Of a DNA stretch of 64,000 nt, positions 24,527 to 38,200 are shown piece after piece. The stretch is from Membranipora membranacea (taxonomy: Eukaryota; Bryozoa; Gymnolaemata; Cheilostomatida; Membraniporidae), in contig OU612069.1 in assembly GCA_914767715.1 (NCBI GenBank), positions 26,533,387-26,597,386 on the forward strand. Reading direction: 5' to 3'. The notes beneath the pieces were generated by a model. It saw only the letters and a program-made list of their open reading frames with translations. It ran no database searches and was not told the origin of the DNA. The translations under genes were made by a program, and so were the position numbers. How positions within the stretch are numbered: the first letter of the stretch is position 1; every line of letters begins with the position of its first letter.

Positions 24527-24929
24527 AAATACACCAGATCTTTAAAATAGTTAAGATATATAATCAAACAGTTAGGACCTAAGTAGAATAAAGCTTACGG
24601 ATTCCGCCTTGAGCCTTTGGAGCTCATACCTGACCACACTCACTCAGACCAACTAATCATCAATCTTACTCTCAGCCTTATATAGTCAGTTACTCACTCC
24701 ATTCAGCACTACAGCAACAGAAGACTGTATGATTTTTTATTCATTGTTGTTTACGTCACATCAGGCTGCCATTATTATAAAAAATATGTCACCTTCACAG
24801 GTTAAAATAAGCTTGTAATTTTGTTATGAAGCTTTTACTGTTTTCAGTCATCGGTATAGGGCTTCAGGTTCCCCAGAGCCGTTCTTCATTCTTCATTCTT
24901 CTTTTAAACGCAAATTTTTGTTACTAGAT

Positions 24930-25550
24930 TAGATAGATAAGATTTATTTGGTAATATTGTCAATGACGTATTACAATGAAAGTGTTGGAATGTCTCTGTT
25001 ATTTACAATATTGACACTAACAGGTATAAAACTATTTAGAAATCTGCTGGTCCTTATTTTTGGCAAAATGTATTGGGATCTTGGGCATGAATAGCAGTTA
25101 TTTAAAATATGTTCAGCCCAGTTGGCAGTGGCTAAAATATGAATCCTTTCAACTATGTAGCTAGTTATATCTACAGAAAAATAGTCACAGATAAAATGTC
25201 TAAGAAGTCGAGTTCGTTCTTGAACAGTTGATGAAATATATCACAACTCGATATTATAAGTAGGAATGGGAAAAATGAGCGTTTTGATAAATGAACTTTC
25301 TGAGCGATACTAGGCTCAAAATGTTTAAATTTGGATGAAGCATAGAATTTTCAGCGTAACTTGCTATTAATACATAAAGAATCCTCATTTAAGGCTATTA
25401 CTAAAAGTAGTGCGAAGGTATTTAAAATGATTAACTTTATCAATTACACTACCATTAATGTTTAACATATCACAAAAACTAAAAGTTCTACTGAAACTCA
25501 GGACTGTCTCCTTGGTCTTTTTGGCATTTATCAAAAGGGTGACCGATCAG
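24930..25550 (-). mobile_element. LINE 3' fragment, degenerate
   Basis: From right to left on the minus strand: LLINAKKTKETVLSF and VNHFKYLRTTFSNS match the post-catalytic region of non-LTR reverse transcriptases (N-KTK and the F-YLG-like block). A degenerate region ending RTSRFLNSFIPVSVNIVNN follows, then an AATAAATCTTATCTATC tail. Several stops are present. This is a dead, 5'-truncated copy. Confidence 0.7.
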
Positions 25551-26985
25551 CATTGTCATACAGTGTTCCAAAACAGTGCACCTGAGGAGTTACCAAGGTA
25601 TTATGCAAATGCTACACACTTGCAATGTTGAAAACAGATCAGTCAGAATTCACTAATGAAGTAAACACGGCATGTTTTAGATATGACTTGGTGGTTCAAT
25701 GACCAATTGCCTTCACTTTTTATGCAGTGGAGTATTTTGTATGGTAGACTCGATATGACTGAAATCTAGTCACTGGACTTGCTTTATATTTTATTTTACT
25801 GCTTTTTTAAAATAGGATTCTTCTTATGACCTTGTCAAAGCTGTTCTTCATGGCTGCCACCCTGCTAGTTTGTCAATTATACGCTGTCTCGCCACCACAA
25901 TGTGTGAGTACCTGCTTATGTCAATACACATTTCTTATCTGCAGAGATATTTTAAGTAGATGTGCTCTTACTTCAGCTCGACTTTATGTAAGGGAGATGT
26001 ATAGAAAGATTGCCATGGCTAATTTAAGCGGTTCAATGTATTGATTCAGCTCCAAAAACATGGGGCAAGTCGATTAATATTCACAGTATCAGTATACAAA
26101 ATGAATATACGAGAGTACTCTCGAGGAATCTAATAGCCTAAGGAGCAGTTCAGTTGTGTTAGACAGATTTAGATTGGAGCAGACTACAACACATCTTTGT
26201 GTCTCCTGTTTTAATGCGATTTTATTATCTGTAATTTTAGGACTTAGTAGAGGGTGAGCTGCTGCCCAAGCTGAGTACATATAGAGAGCCTTGTCAACAG
26301 ATAGACAGTGACAGTCTCAGCTGCTGTCAGATGTGTGCTAGAGGTCGACATGAGAGATATGGACACTTTGATGGGTATATCTGTCTGTATGTCTACTGTC
26401 GCATTACTGTAATCCTATGGTCACTCTGCTGTCACTCCGCTCTAACTCTACTGTCCCTCTTAAGCTTGTTTTCTATTGATTGACATCCGCTGACATTGCC
26501 TTAAAATCGCACAGATATTTTGATAACTTCGGTCTACAAATGACTGCATATGCTTCTAGTTTAATGGAACCGTGTCTAAACCAAATTTCTGCTGCTGCTG
26601 TGAATTTACTAGGGCTGTCTCACAGTTCCAGTATGCAGACTGAAGTATCAGTATTAGTCCATGTCTCCTTTTACTTCTATTAGGATTCAGCAGTATGTCA
26701 CAAATCTTGTAACAGGGTGCTAGTCTGAGTTTAGTTTTGTATAATATTGAATCCAAAAGCTAACTGCTGATCAGCTCCACTCTCACATCAATCTTTTGGT
26801 TAAATGGTGAGATAAATCCTATTCAGATAAATAAAAAAGCTTCCCTCTTTTAATATTGAAACGCATGGACAATGATCATACACCCAGACATTGCCTCCAG
26901 ACTCTTGCCCCCAACCGGAGAAGTTAGCATCAGGTAATCATTGTAAAGGTCCTGTATTTTTTGTGTTTTCAATAACAGTTAAACA
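25551..26985. other. Intergenic; one possible signal-peptide exon
   Basis: Nothing firm. The only candidate is a short plus-strand exon at 25826-25901: ATG, then a hydrophobic stretch (FFMAATLLVCQLYAV), ending at a GTGAGT donor. This could be a signal-peptide first exon, but no downstream exon was found. Confidence 0.3.
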
Positions 26986-26988
26986 TTA

Positions 26989-28046
26989 GGCCACTCCAAA
27001 TTAATACCTTGATCAAGATGACAATTTGATGATTTGTAGGTGGGGGAGGGGTTTTTTTATTTTATATTTTAGCCCTATAAAGCAGCTCGAGTTAAAGGGC
27101 AACCAGGGTTTCAAACTTCTCATTGATTAATAGCAGATTGCACCTTCTGCATAGGGAAAAAGACAAAATCAAATTCGGATGATTATTTAGCCAGAATGCT
27201 TGTGAAACATTTCTTCCATCAGGTACTCAAACTCAGCTAAAATAGAATACCACAGAGCAATTTCCTGTTCCTGTTATTATTTAGCCTGTGCTCTATCATC
27301 ATTACAGCAATGTCTTCAAACCTTCCCTCAACTGAAGCGTTACCAAGCTTAGAGTCATCAGCTACTTTGAGTTTTGCATCGTGTAACGCACAAAGCTTAT
27401 GCTGCCCAGCGCATTATTTACTACCCATTAGTGCATTGCTGCGAAACCTTGGTTGCCCTTTAAGATATTGTTTTATTTTATCTATAAACCCCGAACTCAA
27501 GAAGCTGAAATGCCCTGCCACCTCATGACTATTTGATAATGTAATGCAACAAACTCTCATTGCAAGCCATGTGCTTTCAGAATGCTTGTATACAAATAAG
27601 TAGCCAATGACACAAGAGTAGCAAGCAATGCCTTGTACCATGCTCTGAGTCAAATTTGATTATTTTAAAAGATTTTAGGTTGCCTCTCATCGGTAAAGCA
27701 CACTACTAATTGGCCAATCAGTATAGTATGATAAAATCAATGATGGACAATGAAGAAGAAGAAAGACAGAATTTTATTTTCATGTTATATTTTTTGTTCT
27801 CTTCATCCATATTGAGTCACTACTCACCATGGGTAAAAAGATTATATATCATGCATACCATGTACAAACATATAGGGAATTGACAGGCGTCTAGGGGTAT
27901 ATGTTTTATATTTTACTTGGTCAAATGACCAGGAGGTAAAATATTTTATCATTTCATGACTATTTTCAACTGGCATCTGGCGGTATTTTGATTTTATTAG
28001 GGCTCTGACAAGTTCATCTAGATCAAGATATTAATTTGGAGTGGCC
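26989..28046. mobile_element. 1.06-kb TIR element with TTA target duplication
   Basis: The ends GGCCACTCCAAATTAATAC and, inverted, TATTAATTTGGAGTGGCC form imperfect terminal inverted repeats of about 30 bp. TTA flanks both sides (26986-26988 and 28047-28049). A 3-bp TWA duplication suggests a Harbinger-type nonautonomous element. Inside it, 27.06-27.31 kb is the inverted third copy of the dispersed repeat. No transposase frame is visible. Confidence 0.65.
27060..27315 (-). repeat. Dispersed repeat, copy 3
   Basis: Reverse-complement match to the repeats near 1.8 and 20.95 kb (AAAGGGCAACCAGGGTTTCAA, AGATTGCACCTTCTGCATAGG, TAGCCTGTGCTCTATCATC). It lies within the TIR element at 26989-28046. 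Confidence 0.7.
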
Positions 28047-28049
28047 TTA

Positions 28050-29010
28050 CATTAAACTGATTTACGTAAACAACAAAAAGGACTTGCTATGTATAGTAAT
28101 ATGTGTAGTATTTTGTAGTAGAAGTATTTCGCCAAATATATCAGATGCCTAATCAACCATATTCTATAATTCGAAACTCAAATCCCTATACTAAGTGCAC
28201 TATTACAGTACAGTAAGTTTATAATTTATAGCCTCTACACACCGGTATTTGTGTCAGATTGCAAACTGAGCTCGCAGAAAAATTACACCAGACTGATCTT
28301 TGCAGGCCTGTCATGGCTTGTCATTGCTGACGAACAGTATAGAGTGTGTTGAACTCAGAACAATGATGTTTATTTATTCCAGCACCGGTATATAGAACAG
28401 GTAAATTAACTAGCGCTGTGAGACCATCGATTGAGAAAAACATACCCATAGCTGTGGCCTGCATCGAACGAGGCGCAGACAATATAGTCAACTCATAACC
28501 TGTGAAATAAGAGTAGCAGATATGATTTGCTAGTTAACTTAGTTGGAAAACGTGTTCTGGGGGCTTTGCGAAATTTTATACATTTTTGGTGATTTTTTCT
28601 TCCATAACTTAACCCCCCAAATTAAATCTCTGATAACAAGTGAATACTGTTGGGAGAAATGGCTATATTTGCTAAGTCAATCACAGACACAAATCAAATG
28701 GTGTCAAGATGGTGTGGCATGCAACTGTTGAGTGCATTGATGTAAGCAGCGACTGAGAAAAATTACCATAGTTTGGTTGATTCACAAATTGGAATGTAAG
28801 AGCACTGGACAAGCTGGTGTACTTGATAAATAAAGCCAACCAGATAATGTGCTATCTGATCAGCCTATCATGGCTTGTTGTGTGTCCTGGTACAGTCCAA
28901 AGCAATACTGGCTTTCATAAGGTGAGAACAATTATAGTGATCAGCGAAATAATATAAGGTTTTAGATATTATTATTTGTAACAATTTAGTCAACATGTTT
29001 CATTTTAAGA
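28050..29010. other. No gene recognised
   Basis: AT-rich sequence 3' of the SLC15-like gene. The final exon and polyadenylation region of that gene may lie here but could not be placed. Confidence 0.4.
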
Positions 29011-29227
29011 ATACTTTGATGCCTGGCGAAATAAATAAGAACAGGCAGTCACAGCCAGGCCCAACCCTATAATCATGAACTTCATCTTCAGAGGTACAAA
29101 CTATGGTTATACCAATTTGAAATTTCATTTTTAGCGCTAATAAAGGGCCACAATTTCCTGATTAATACAAAAAACATGTCTGTCCTTAGCATAAGCCGTA
29201 TTATCAAAGGAAAGATTATATGGTTAC

Positions 29228-32200
29228 CTGCTTTGTAGATGAATGCATTGCTGATTCCCTGAAACACCGTTGTGAGCATGAGTTCACTCAATAGACCTAA
29301 AAATATACATGCAATAGGATAAGATTTCTCATCAAGTGTGATATATATATATATATATATATAGTTACCTAAAAATGAACAATGCTTCTCGCATATATCA
29401 TGTGTGTCCAGACTCTTGACAAACCCAGCCCCACCCGGCGGACTCCCAGTGTGTCAAAAGAGGCAGAACACCTGATTAAATATCCTGTCGTCATGAGTTC
29501 GATCATTGCCTTCGTTTATTCATATGCCCATCATTCACTTCACAGAGCCCAACTGCAGAGAACATAACTCCAGGAATCATAAGTGTTGTCAATGTTTTCA
29601 ACACAGACAGACCAGATGTGGGGACATTGTCAATGGAATTTACAGGCACCCACCTTTGGTTGCAACGGTGACTACACTGGAAGCTATACTGCAGAGCTGC
29701 CCTGCCACTATCCTGTGAAGTAATAATATTCTGTAGCGGGTTCTACTGTTGATTATCGTGGTAACAGCGTATATTATCGGTATAAATACAAGACCTGTAC
29801 TTTGTGATGTCACAGAGCCTAATAACTGAAAATAAAATCTAATTGGACAGCAAAGTTTGACTAGCAGCCAAGAGAGTTGCTCAATGTTTCATCTGATGGA
29901 GAAAACAACTAGGAAGGACTGTTTTAGAACACACCACAATATGCAGAACAAAGTGTTCATGCAAATCTTCTGCAGAGATTTCAAAAATCGCCTTTTCTCT
30001 TTTATAATTACTGTTTGTCACATCCAAGGGGGCTTTTATTTAGAGAGAGAGAGAAAACATCTCTAGAGAAAGAGATCAAAACAAAAAAACACATTCTCAA
30101 ATGATGACTATATGTTACATATTCCCTATCAGCCACTTACCGGGTCGTAAGGGTAATCGAAGACTGAAGTATTGTTCTGTCCCATCAAGCTATTATGGGC
30201 CTAAATGAAAAAGATTAAAATTGGCAGCACAGATTTTTTCGTGTCTTATCTCGTTTGTTTGTATGTTTCATCATCATCTTTGAAGCGGAGAGAGTTATCC
30301 TCTCTTGGGTACAGGTACCGGTGTAGTATTGTAAACTGTCCCCCGCGCCAAAACAACCCCGGGACACTTTACAATATTGTAAACTATCCCGGGGACACTT
30401 TACAATAAAAACAGGCCTATTGTAAACTGTCCCCCCCTATTGTAAACTGTCCCCCCCTATTGTAAACTGTCCACCCTATTTGTGACTGTCCATATCAAGG
30501 GCCCAGCTGTTTATCACCATTCTAAATGGGTCAGACCATCTAACTGGAGCATACCATGACGTTCTGGCAGCCACTATGATGGACAAAGATGTACCATGGG
30601 ATGGTGGTGGTATCTCATTGACATTATGAATGAGTGTATAAAGACATTTTTTCATGTGGTACTTGAAAGATCTATTTTTGCAAACACTAGTTCTTGTATG
30701 AAGCTCCTATGATTCAGAGATGTTTGGTTTGCGAAGAAAGGTGCACTAAGCCAACAGTGAAAAAATGTGTAGTTACCACATCACAGAACGCGCTGTTCTT
30801 GGAGTGCCTTGCAAACAGGGACCATTGCCGAAGTAAGAACAATTATCAAAATCGTACTTAGGCACCTTGATGATGATATACTCTCTCATGCAGTGATGGC
30901 TGAACAAACCAACTAGCGGCAATGTGTACTAGTGCTGCTTTCGTAATAAGTTGAGGCCAGAATTTTCGCTAACCCTCAAAAAAGCTTTGCTTAAGCCGTG
31001 CGAAAACAACCGTCCCCCAACAGATACTTTTTTAAACTGTATGCTCAAAAATGACAGGCGGCATCAAATGTTTCTTTACAACCATAGTGTAGGTGTCATA
31101 ATGATACTATTGGTCCATTTTCGGATGAATGCATCGCAATTTAATGAGCATAACAGGTGTTTTGCATTTGACAGAAGCTCAATGAGCCGCGCGAAAACAA
31201 CCCCCCTCCCCCCCCCCCCCCCCCCGAAAACACCCATCTAGAATGGCACTGCTATTCGGTATTTTTGTGTGTGTCCTGCTGAAAATGTTTCTGCTGCATT
31301 ACTTGTCATACTTAACACTGTAACCCTGCATATAAACCAATTGCTTAAGCCGCGCGAGCACAACCACCCCCCAAACCGTCTTATAAATATTACCTGTCAA
31401 AAAGTCTCAAACATAATGAACCATGCTTTGGCAGCCATAATGTGATTGTCATGAGGTGACTGTGTACCAAATCTCGCATTAATAGGTCAGAACTTAATGA
31501 CACAAGGTGTTACCCAGCAAACACAAAATGTTATGAAAATGTTCTGATAACATTATCATAACAGTAGTGGTCCTCGTGATAACGTCGTGCCACGACATCA
31601 AAATAGCAAAATGTGTAGACACAATTTTATTGCCGTGATAATAGTTTCGAACGATGTTTTACAAAATGTTTTCATAACAGTTTCACGATGAAATTTGTTA
31701 TCATTGAAACCCAGTATTGTGGCGATTCCCTGAGCGCATTTTGCCCGATATTTGAAGAAACCATCTAGATAATGTCTTTATAACAATCCAATCCGTCATC
31801 GTCGAACTCTACTAAAAGCATGTTTTTGCCCGATATTTGGAGAAACCATTTATATAACGTCATCATAACAATCCAATTCGTCAATGCTGAACTCCATTAA
31901 AATTTCCAAATTTAAATGACTTGACGATTTGCACTGCACAGCAATGACAGTAAGACAACAGCCATTGCTTCAGCACTACAACTTTCAAAGCTCTGTTTAC
32001 CTCACAAGTCTATCAAATCCTCATATTCGTCATCTGATTAGCAAAGAGTGTAGTGATGTTCCAAGGTGTTTTATTCATTGCAAAATAATGTTCAATGATG
32101 ATTATATACGTGTAATCAACAATTTTGTTTATCAAAAGTAACAAAATGAACATTAATGGTGGAGAAAAATAAAATTGGTTAGATATCTATTTTTTTACTT

Positions 32201-35200
32201 TATTGGCTCTCTATGCTGCAGTCATCGCTGTCCCCATTCAGAGTAAGCTCTGTGATTTTCTAAAAGAAGAGAATAACAACACATTCTTATTACAGTTGTT
32301 TTCCTACAATGCATTTGGTTCAACTCCACCGATACAATGCTTCTTTCAAGACTCCTTTGTATTTTAAGGAGTTGTCCGCTCCTGTACAGAGGTCTGAGCT
32401 CAAAGCTCAAAATAGTTATATGATTCGTTGGATTGAATGGTAACAGAGTCAGATAGTAAACTCAAAATAGGGCTCCTAAAATAAAAATTTATCATTCATT
32501 GAGCATCGGCTTAGCAATGACCTTTGTTATTTGCTCGCTACTTTTAGTTCTAACAAGCTGCATACATATTTGTAACTTGTTTAGAGAAACTAGGCTAAGA
32601 CTTACTTGAAAGACCTTACACAATCTTAAGTCTTTCAATGAAACTTGACTACCTGGAGCTTGAACTGCAATTAACCTAAAAGTGCCAGTCTGTGTGCAAT
32701 TCATTGTACTGAGCTAGATAGTATGTCTTGACAAGCTTTGTCGGCGCCCCCTCCCCACCCAACAAAGGTTGTCATGACAGGCCATTTGCCACTCAACTTA
32801 CATTTTGTTTCCAACACTAAAGTTGATGCCGCCCTTCTGATTAGGTGCGGCTCTACAGAGATTCCCCATCTTCTCTATCAACACAGTGTCATTGTATCCC
32901 AGTGCCCTCACAGCTCCTTTGAGAGATAAACATATCAATTACTAGAAGGCAGCGCAGGCAGTCAAACAAAACTGGGGTAAAACATAGTGAACATAAGAAA
33001 CTTAAACAAAGCACAATATACAGGCACTTGAGTTTTGACCATTGAAATGTTTATTGGCAATGTTGTTCTCATTTGGTCTGCAGTCCAGGTTTTATTTACT
33101 ACTTGATCAACTTTAATTGGGTTTTGAGTTTGAAAATTGCATGAGATTGAGCAGCGTTTCACAATCACGTTCGAGTTGTTATTTGTTAAAGAAATCATTT
33201 ACCCTATAGGAGTTTAATTTAGCTAGAGTTTAATTTCGCTATCTGGACCTGGAACTAAATTTCGCTAGTAGGCTTACTAGTGAAAATTTTAAAAAAATGT
33301 CCAAGCTGGGATTCAAACCCAGGGCATAATTCTCCATCTGATTGCAAGGCAGACACTTAGACCGCTACACCACACTAGCTTGCATGCTTGGGAAGGTGTA
33401 TTCCTGTATAATTGTACATTGTTTATGCAACTATGGTGAGTGAGTTTAATTTAAGATACACTAAATTTCGCAACCTAGGAATCAACCGAAATGCGAATCC
33501 TAAATGCCGCGAAAACTAAACTCCTATAGGGTAGATAAAAAATTAATATCAGTTGATCTCGAAAAGCTCAAACTCAAAGTATGATTGATGATAACACCGT
33601 TGCTACTACACATCCCAATGGTGTAATAGCACCCAAGAATAAATGCATCACTGCTAATACTCCATTTAATGTCCTGTCTAGATTTATCATAAAATTTTTG
33701 AAGTACAGTGAGAACCACTACCCCTGCCTGCTCATAAATATCATGTGCTTCTACCCTTAAAAGCTCACAGAGTAAATAATGAATAACAATTGTCTATGTT
33801 GCCCATCACATGAGGGTTCATACTAAATGCCTTACACAAGTAGTTGTCTTCCAAAACCTCATGGGCAGGTAACTTCCGCTAATAATTCTGAAAGCACTCA
33901 TTGAATCAACAAATGTGTGTAAATTACGCTTAAGGCAGCATTTTGTCATCAAAGCCTTTACTTACTTCCTATCGTCTTGAAGACTCTTGTGCCTGCAAGG
34001 CACTGTTTTGTCTTTGTGCCCTGCAGCGTGAAATGCTGCCAAACATGGTTTGAAGCCACTCTCCTCATTGTGGTGAAAACAGCCTCGGTGAGGCTCCTTC
34101 CTCCGATTGTCTCACAGAATTTTTGCTGCAAGAATAAATTTTATGGAAACTGAAAAAAACACAACATTTTTATAATGGCGTATCTGTATATGCGTCATGA
34201 AAGTTAAAAAGTCTGTTTTTTTCCGTCCAGGCCCCCATGTAGCCGATCTGCCGATATGGTTGACATTCTGTAATTCGCCTTCTCTTTGCTGTTATGTTTA
34301 ATAAGAGCAAACTAATTCGAGCACAGTCATGATTCATATCAGATGTAGATCATGTGCTGCAGAAATGATTCTTCCCTTGACCCCTGAACTCCAGGCCAAA
34401 TCTAGCCACCCTTTTACATATCCACCTATTTTTGCAGCATGTTTGCTACCCAAAATTTTTGATATTGCAAATTAAAGTACTGATTAACCACTGGTCTACT
34501 TACAAATTGCTGATACTTGGTATCATCCTCTTTGAGTTGCTCGTTGAAAAGCGTGAGCTCCTCTGGAGATATCAGAGGGCTCTCAAACATGTCGAGTATG
34601 TTTTTCTCGACTGCAGAGCAACTGCCACTCTCTCCTCTCTCAAGGTGTCTGATTATCTTGCTGACCTTCATATCAAGGTTTGTCAGCAACCCTATAGAAG
34701 AAATATGAAAATCCATTCAACCAATTATTCAAGTTTTTTCCAGCGATACAACCAAAGGCAAAGTCTTTTGTTTCGCAAAGAATATATTGGGGTACTTTGT
34801 CCTGTATTTGAGGGAAGACTGTGGATGAATTACTTTGCCTGATTGTGTTGGTGTTGGCAGTAAGTGACAGCCTAATAATTGACAAACAGATAAAAAAATG
34901 TATGATTTAGATCGAAATGGTCGCTGCCATCCAGGGAGTATTAATCTATTTATCAACATTCAAATAACTCACTTTCAATTTTCTGATTTGAAGTTTCCCC
35001 CAACTCCACACACGATTGTGAATATCCATCTACAATAAAAACTTGGAATTAAAATATCATAGTATTCCATTCAATGCTAAAAGTTCCTTATCAAGGTTCA
35101 ACAGTTCAATCAGGAGTTGTCCACCATTTTTCACAGAGAGGGACAACTCATAAGATATTTATGTATTTCGTTACTAATAGGGTTGTGTTGTTATAGTATA

Positions 35201-38200
35201 CCATTGTTGAGCTGAAAAAGTGACCAATGAGCTTAAATCTAGTAACAGAACAAAGGTAGTGAGGTGGTCCACAGTTTTGATAGGAACAGATGATAAATAT
35301 CCGTCTAGCAAACTTGACTGAGCTATTGTAGTCCGGAAATTACCGTATCGATTCGGATCAAGTTGGTCACATTTATCATCAGCAACAAAATTGATTACTC
35401 TGCAGTGACCTCGGCCAATCTATTGGTTGGAATTTATTCAAATATTTGACCAAATTATGTGAAAAGGATTTCAGATGATAAGTTTTCAAAAATCTTAAGC
35501 TTATCTGTATTCTTTTTGAAATTGTCCTGCTATAGGTTCAATCCAACTTCATCTTACTGCAATGAACATGTTTTAAAGAGTGCACTGATGTATTGAACCA
35601 CCTATGCATGATTCTGAGGCATTCCAATTAAGTGTTAGAAGCGGAGGCAGATCTCAGTTCCGGTCCAAAGTTGTCTGGCTATTATCTAATCCAATATTAT
35701 TCTCTCATTTGAGCAATACTGTTCAAGTCTCAGAAAAAACTGGATACTGTATCTTTGTTGCAATGAGCCTGATTTTTGTACAGAGACTAAAAGGAGAAAG
35801 GGATGCTTACGCATACTAGCCGATGGTTCTGGACTCATAATTCTGGGCTTTTTTCTTTCGGAGTTGAAGTGAGATCTTCATCTAAAAACAAAGAATTTTT
35901 TTGCTAGCAGTCGATAAATTGTTAGGTACTTATTCTGAAGTCGTATTTTCACTCTCTCTAAACTTAACAACAAAACAAAGTGGCTGCTTTTAATGTAACT
36001 ATGGGTTATCAATGAACCGAAATGGATCTTCATCTTTGGCAGAAACCATCTAAATATTGAACCCATGATGGACGTTAACTGTCAACGGATGTTAGTTGAT
36101 ATTGAAGATACCAAGAGAGAAATAGATGTTTAGCACTTCTGGTGTATTTCAATTATTGTTCACAGATGGTCGGAGTTGTCAACCCCTTTCCCGTGACATC
36201 GCAACTCCAAGGCAATGTCAAAAATAGACTTGGCTGATAATAATGATCCCTTTCTGCGACTACAACAACGCCTGGATGATTGGGCTAGCTTATTGTGTTG
36301 CAAAAATCAGAGATATCGAATCATTGAACATACATATTGGGAAGAGGCTGCCTCGAATAACATTATAGGTTATTAAATCAATTCTGAGTCAAGTGCATCT
36401 GGTGGGGCCCGCTATCATGATTCTTCTATAATCGGTCTTTAAGTTGGTAATGCATTTTATCTCATGAATCAATCTTGAGTTATAACTCACCATGAGAGGT
36501 CTTTAGATCAAATGACGGTAGTGGTATAGCCATACTACTGCCATCATGTGTACTATTGTCATCATTTGCACCATTCCTCTCTTCTCCATCACCATCATCT
36601 TTAAAAAATTACAACTGAATTAACTTCTTAGTCAAATGATTGCACCGGGCACAAAATTGTTTATTATATGGACCATAACAAACCACAGATCATATTTAAC
36701 GTATTGCCGTATTGCCGGCAAGGGGTTGGAGTGCAACAAATCGATAATGGTGCTCAATGTGGGATACATTTTAATATTTATCACAGTATAAAGGAAATGC
36801 TGACTAGCAGCAAGACCTAGACCGGCCATAACGTGTATAGTAATGATCAACTCACACCAAATATCAAAACACCAATACCGGTACTGCAAATCATGCATAC
36901 ACATCATGACAGTGACCACTCCTTACTGCTTGCTATCAGTTCCCAACCAAAGATTTAGTGGTCCTTTTCGCTACATAAACCGACCAACCGCAACTGCATG
37001 CCCTAAATTAAATATGAAAATAAAAGAATGTTGCATACACTTACTAGGGTCCTTCTGAATTCGCTGGGGAGATGACAGAGTTTGTTTCCTCAAGCTTTGT
37101 TCACCAGCCTCTGTATCTACATAAACACAGTATTTTCAAACCAAAACATCAATGTTAACCTGTTTGTGGTATGAAATCATTAGTTCAGTCTGCGCTTGTT
37201 TACCAGAAATAAATTGCCTCGCCAATAGTTTATATTGACAACATCCAACAACCCAAATACTTGTAAGAATTCCTAGAATAAATATCCTTGACTCTTTTTA
37301 CAAGGGAAATCTTAAGCAGGACCAATTTTTATGTAGCAGTACAGCGACCTGTGAAGCATCGAGATCAAACAGGACTAAATATATACATATACAGTGCTGT
37401 TCCCTGAGTTTTCAATGGTCGAAAGCGCAGACACTTGATTTGAATGTCAGGCCATGTGAATATTTCTTTGAATGATTGACAAATATTGATGCTTAGTGAT
37501 AGTAATTAATTCAGACATAGGAAAGGACAGCCTTTAAACCGAACCATTACCTCCAACCTAACAGCAACCACATTGCTGGGGACATCAGTTATATTTATTT
37601 ATATTTTTATGTAAAGTTTAACTAACCAGTAGTGATATCATCCTTCTTTCTTGCTTGCGACTCATACACCTTGGCCTTTTCGTGGTCCTCTGGAAAGAAA
37701 ATGCGTAACATTTTAGTGAGAGGGATGCTGGCATATGTTTGCAACACGATCTTGCTTAGTACTGCAAACTTTTGTAGATTGAACTTAAGTTTGGCTCTAT
37801 TGTGCATGCGGTGGTCATGTTATGTGTGCAGCGCTCAAATACATATTATGAATTGACTAAGGTTGCAACTCCGAGTTCCATCCTGTTACTGAGGATATAT
37901 GTATCAGCTGTGCTTTTTTTTGAAAGTCTCTCATTTTAGAAATTATTTTTTGAGCTATAATCTCCGCTATAACCACCCTCGAAGATTAAAAGATTCCACA
38001 GCCGATAATACCAAGTGAATGGGATATCCCACAAGAATTTATCGGCGTAATATAGTACTTTCCTATAGTGTGATGCAATCATGATAAATTATTGAAACCA
38101 ATGCCGTAGACAATGTTAGCTTTGTCTCATTACCTGTAAGCTGCAATATCTTCGCGTCATACAACTTCCAATTGCCAATATCTGGAAATGCATGCTCCTT

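Noticed and set aside
29013-29119. Possible final exon of the SLC15-like gene (open frame ending in a stop)
   Set aside because: The best frame is out of phase with the preceding donor, so it was not added to the model.
33862-33888. Alternative last exon for the DUF4806 gene ending near 33862
   Set aside because: The exon at 32798-32916 is in phase and encodes the expected end of the domain, so the earlier candidate was dropped.
35816-35873. Exon-like segment between AG and GT in the DUF4806 gene
   Set aside because: In the phase required by its neighbours it contains a TGA. Without it the nine exons give one open frame, so it is left out; it may be a decayed or alternative exon.
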